From NCBI GenBank assembly GCA_900319895.1, contig ONQK01000119.1, positions 1-7,180 of the forward strand: DNA of 7,180 nt, read 5' to 3'. The stretch comes from an uncultured Prevotella sp. (GTDB lineage Bacteria > Bacteroidota > Bacteroidia > Bacteroidales > Bacteroidaceae). The stretch's first letter is position 1. The number at the start of each line of letters is the position of its first letter. Below the pieces are notes generated by a model that did not search any database, had not been told where the DNA came from, and saw nothing but the letters and a program-made list of their open reading frames with translations. Below are positions 5,227-7,180 of the stretch, piece after piece. The position numbers and the translations under genes are program-made.

Positions 5227-6885
5227 ATGAAAATTATGAAAACTTTTCTTTTCAAGCCCCTTTCGTGGGCAGCCCTATGCCTTTCCATGCTCCTTTTGGC
5301 AGCTTGCTCTTCCAACGACCCCCTGGGTGAGCTTGCCAACTCCGAATTGCAGCAGCGGCCTGAGCCCCAGGCCCTCACCCGATTCTCTTCGGGCATAAAG
5401 CCATCAAACGGGCCACGGAAAACGCTGATGGACCGTGGTGGCAACTTCTATTGGACACCTGGCGACAAAATCTGGGTGAAAGACGGGGCAAGATATACCC
5501 AAGACGCGCAAAACTCTATCATGGCCGTCCAAGAGTCTGCCGATTTCTACCTGCCCGGCACCATGACTGCCACGGAATACACCGTATTTTATACAGGCCA
5601 AAGCAGCCCAGAGGCATCAAGCACATCAACGACAAGCCTGCATGTGAAAATTTCAGGCACACAAGAGCAAACTATCCCCAACAATGCCGAACATTTTGCC
5701 AACAGCGGCGACTGCGGAACGGCAAGAGCCACGCATGAAGGCGACGGCTCATACAACTTCCAGCTCACCCACAAAGCCTCATACCTCATCTTTGCGCCCA
5801 AGTCGCCAAACGTGGAGAAGGCAGGCAAGTGCATACTCAAGAAAATCACTGTCGAATCCACAGGGAGCAGCAACCTGTGCGGCACCTACGACTTCACCAC
5901 TGGCGAGTTGAACACTGGCAGCGTTACGTCGGCAGGAAAGAAAATCACACTCACCGTAGGCAAGAACGGCGAAGGGCTAGGTAGCGACTTTCCCGTCCCC
6001 ACGACGCAGGACATCTCTGTCAATGGCGCATTTATGGTCATCCAGCCGGGAACGCACGCCTTGAAAGTGACCTATACCGTCAACTATTACGGCATCGACC
6101 AGGAATACACGCAAAACATCTCGCCAAGAGAGTTTAAAGTCAATAAATACTATACCGTCGGGCATTCGCTCACGCTCAACGTGCCGGAACATGTGTTCTA
6201 CTTCCCAGAAGCCTATTTCATGTGGGATGCCCAAAAATGGTATTGGCATGGGGAAGACGACTATCCGACTACGACCAATGTCCAGAACTCATTCTACCCA
6301 CGCAGCCAAAGCGAAGACCCACTGCGCTGGTACAATGCGGCAGCCAGCGGCGCTGCGGCAAACTCATGCAAAGACATGCCCAATGCCAACGAGCTCAGTT
6401 GGTATGTGGAATACGGCGACCCGCACTATGACGGCACAACGCTATGGTCGCTCGGCGGCATCAAGCAGCGCGGCGGCGTCTGGCTCAAGAAAAAGTCTGT
6501 CATCATCGAGGAGAATTCCGGTGTCGCCAACCTCTTCAGCAAAACCGTGGGCAGCGACGGGAAAAACTGGACGACGACACAAAGTTCCATTTCAAAGACA
6601 CCGACGACAGGCAAGCCTGCCGACACGAGCAAATATTTCTTCTTGCCGCAGATGGGCTGGCTTTACGAAGGAGAGCTCAACCAAGTCGGTGTTCTCGGCT
6701 GGTATTGGTCGTCAACCATGAACCCCAGCAACAGCGGAAGGGCATACAGCTTTATGGTATACAAAAGCTATATAGGTGTAAATTCTTCAGAGCACACCTA
6801 TGCCCCGGGCTATTCCATGAACACCCTTCGCCCCCTCGGCATCATCGGCGGAAAACGCCCCAACGGTTCCGATTGGTTCCAGTAA
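5227..6885 (+). CDS. Fimbrillin-like lipoprotein with C-terminal FISUMP-type domain
   Basis: This 552-aa protein begins with a lipoprotein signal peptide; the lipobox is LAAC with Cys27 as lipidated residue. After a Pro/Gln-rich linker comes a fimbrillin-like (Mfa/FimA-type) region, about 60-325: KTLMDRGGNFYWTPGDKIWV (65-84), then GTYDFTTGEL, and the closing FKVNKYYTVGHSLTL strand typical of these folds. The C-terminal part (about 330-545) has NELSWY (388-393), a GGVWLKKK segment, GWYWSST (491-497) and YSMNTLRPL (529-537), the pattern of Fibrobacter succinogenes major paralogous (FISUMP) domains. The residues after Cys27 (SSNDP) give only a weak acidic surface-export signal. ATG at 5227 or 5236 (Met4) could both be used. 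Likely cell-surface, as a fimbrial or adhesive component; the role is inferred from the fold. Confidence 0.8.
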   Translation: MKIMKTFLFKPLSWAALCLSMLLLAACSSNDPLGELANSELQQRPEPQALTRFSSGIKPSNGPRKTLMDRGGNFYWTPGDKIWVKDGARYTQDAQNSIMAVQESADFYLPGTMTATEYTVFYTGQSSPEASSTSTTSLHVKISGTQEQTIPNNAEHFANSGDCGTARATHEGDGSYNFQLTHKASYLIFAPKSPNVEKAGKCILKKITVESTGSSNLCGTYDFTTGELNTGSVTSAGKKITLTVGKNGEGLGSDFPVPTTQDISVNGAFMVIQPGTHALKVTYTVNYYGIDQEYTQNISPREFKVNKYYTVGHSLTLNVPEHVFYFPEAYFMWDAQKWYWHGEDDYPTTTNVQNSFYPRSQSEDPLRWYNAAASGAAANSCKDMPNANELSWYVEYGDPHYDGTTLWSLGGIKQRGGVWLKKKSVIIEENSGVANLFSKTVGSDGKNWTTTQSSISKTPTTGKPADTSKYFFLPQMGWLYEGELNQVGVLGWYWSSTMNPSNSGRAYSFMVYKSYIGVNSSEHTYAPGYSMNTLRPLGIIGGKRPNGSDWFQ

Positions 6886-6929
6886 AAGCCAGGGAAAGCA
6901 GAAGCTGGTTTGCCTTGGCCTCCCTGATC

Positions 6930-6945
6930 GTCCTGAAACCAGGAC
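6930..6945 (+). other. Small hairpin after the lipoprotein gene
   Basis: GTCCTG (6930-6935) pairs exactly with CAGGAC (6940-6945) around the tetraloop AAAC. It lies 44 bases past the lipoprotein stop and has no U-tract, so it is not a terminator itself. It might protect the 3' end of the transcript or be chance. Confidence 0.3.
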
Positions 6946-6974
6946 TGACATAAGACGAACCGACCTCATTCATT

Positions 6975-7022
6975 AAAAACAGAGCTCTCCGATGTCTTAA
7001 AACGTCGGAGAGCTCTGTTTTT
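6975..7022. terminator. Strong bidirectional intrinsic terminator
   Basis: Bases 6975-6995 and 7002-7022 form a 21-bp stem with a single G-U wobble and a 6-base loop (CTTAAA). The stem base is an A-run on the left and a T-run on the right, so either strand's RNA has a GC-rich stem followed by U residues. It sits 89 bases after the lipoprotein stop and 22 bases after the stop of the leftward TolC-like gene, placing it to terminate both convergent transcripts. Confidence 0.93.
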
Positions 7023-7044
7023 TAGAGGACAAAGAGCGCCAGGC

Positions 7045-7180
7045 TCAAAAATGCAATGGCTTGCCCCGATAAAAATCAAGGACGGCACGCTGATAAAGAT
7101 ATTCATACTTGGCACGCGCGAAGTCACTTTCCGCACGCATGAGATTGTTTTTAGTCTCGTTGAACTCCGTAATGTTGGCC
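7045..7180 (-). CDS. TolC-family outer-membrane efflux protein, C-terminal fragment (runs off the window)
   Basis: Reading leftward from the right edge, one frame stays open for 44 residues to a TGA at 7045-7047. It begins ANITEFNETKNNLMRAESD and ends with AVLDFYRGKPLHF. This is the usual C-terminal helix of Bacteroidetes TolC-like proteins: an NxTEFNE-type start, an RAxSDxAxAKYEY amphipathic helix, and a final LDFYRGKPL motif before the stop. TolC proteins form trimeric outer-membrane channels for efflux pumps or type I secretion. The rest of the gene, and probably its membrane-fusion and pump partners, lies beyond the right edge. Substrate and pump type cannot be told from this piece. Confidence 0.85.
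   Translation of the reverse strand, partial: ANITEFNETKNNLMRAESDFARAKYEYLYQRAVLDFYRGKPLHF

Noticed and set aside
1..7180. CRISPR array, rRNA or complete insertion sequence
   Set aside because: No regularly spaced direct repeats, no rRNA-like stretch and no transposase-like protein are visible in any frame.

Overview
The window looks like a chromosomal segment of an anaerobic member of the Bacteroidales, most likely Prevotella or a close relative. Three kinds of evidence point there. The coding regions have roughly balanced GC while the intergenic DNA is very AT-rich. Several intergenic sites match the Bacteroidetes -7 promoter box TAnnTTTG, and starts have A-rich upstream sequence instead of clear Shine-Dalgarno sites. 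The gene content (NrdDG, a secreted Cys-type Ntn hydrolase, a fimbrillin-like lipoprotein, a TolC-type protein) is also typical of that order. Genus is inferred from style, not from any search.

Layout. Bases 1-355 are an AT-rich, probably divergent promoter region. It has a candidate leftward -7 box near 45, a candidate rightward -7 box near 234 and a perfect 12-bp hairpin just before nrdD. Bases 356-2927 hold the nrdD-nrdG operon, with genes overlapping by 8 bases: the oxygen-sensitive class III ribonucleotide reductase and its radical-SAM activase. A terminator follows at 2966-3005. Bases 3173-4405 (minus) encode an exported Ntn hydrolase of the choloylglycine hydrolase / acyltransferase type, convergent with nrdG, with a hairpin-rich spacer between them.

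Bases 4406-4895 are a 490-base intergenic region. It has back-to-back candidate promoters and an unusual element (about 4651-4817) in which three inverted-repeat pairs interlock, as if one hairpin module had been duplicated in inverse orientation. Downstream lie a small Gly/Asn/Asp/His-rich protein (4896-5165) and, 61 bases later, a 552-aa lipoprotein with a fimbrillin-like N-terminal part and a FISUMP-like C-terminal part (5227-6885). These two are probably one transcription unit for a cell-surface product. A very strong bidirectional terminator (6975-7022) separates them from the 3' end of a leftward gene (7045-7180) encoding the C-terminus of a TolC-like outer-membrane efflux protein.

Functionally, nrdDG makes dNTPs without oxygen. 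The rest of the window is mostly envelope or exported proteins: a periplasmic or secreted amidase, a surface lipoprotein with a small companion, and an efflux channel. The least explained parts are the interlocked inverted-repeat element and the small protein beside the lipoprotein.
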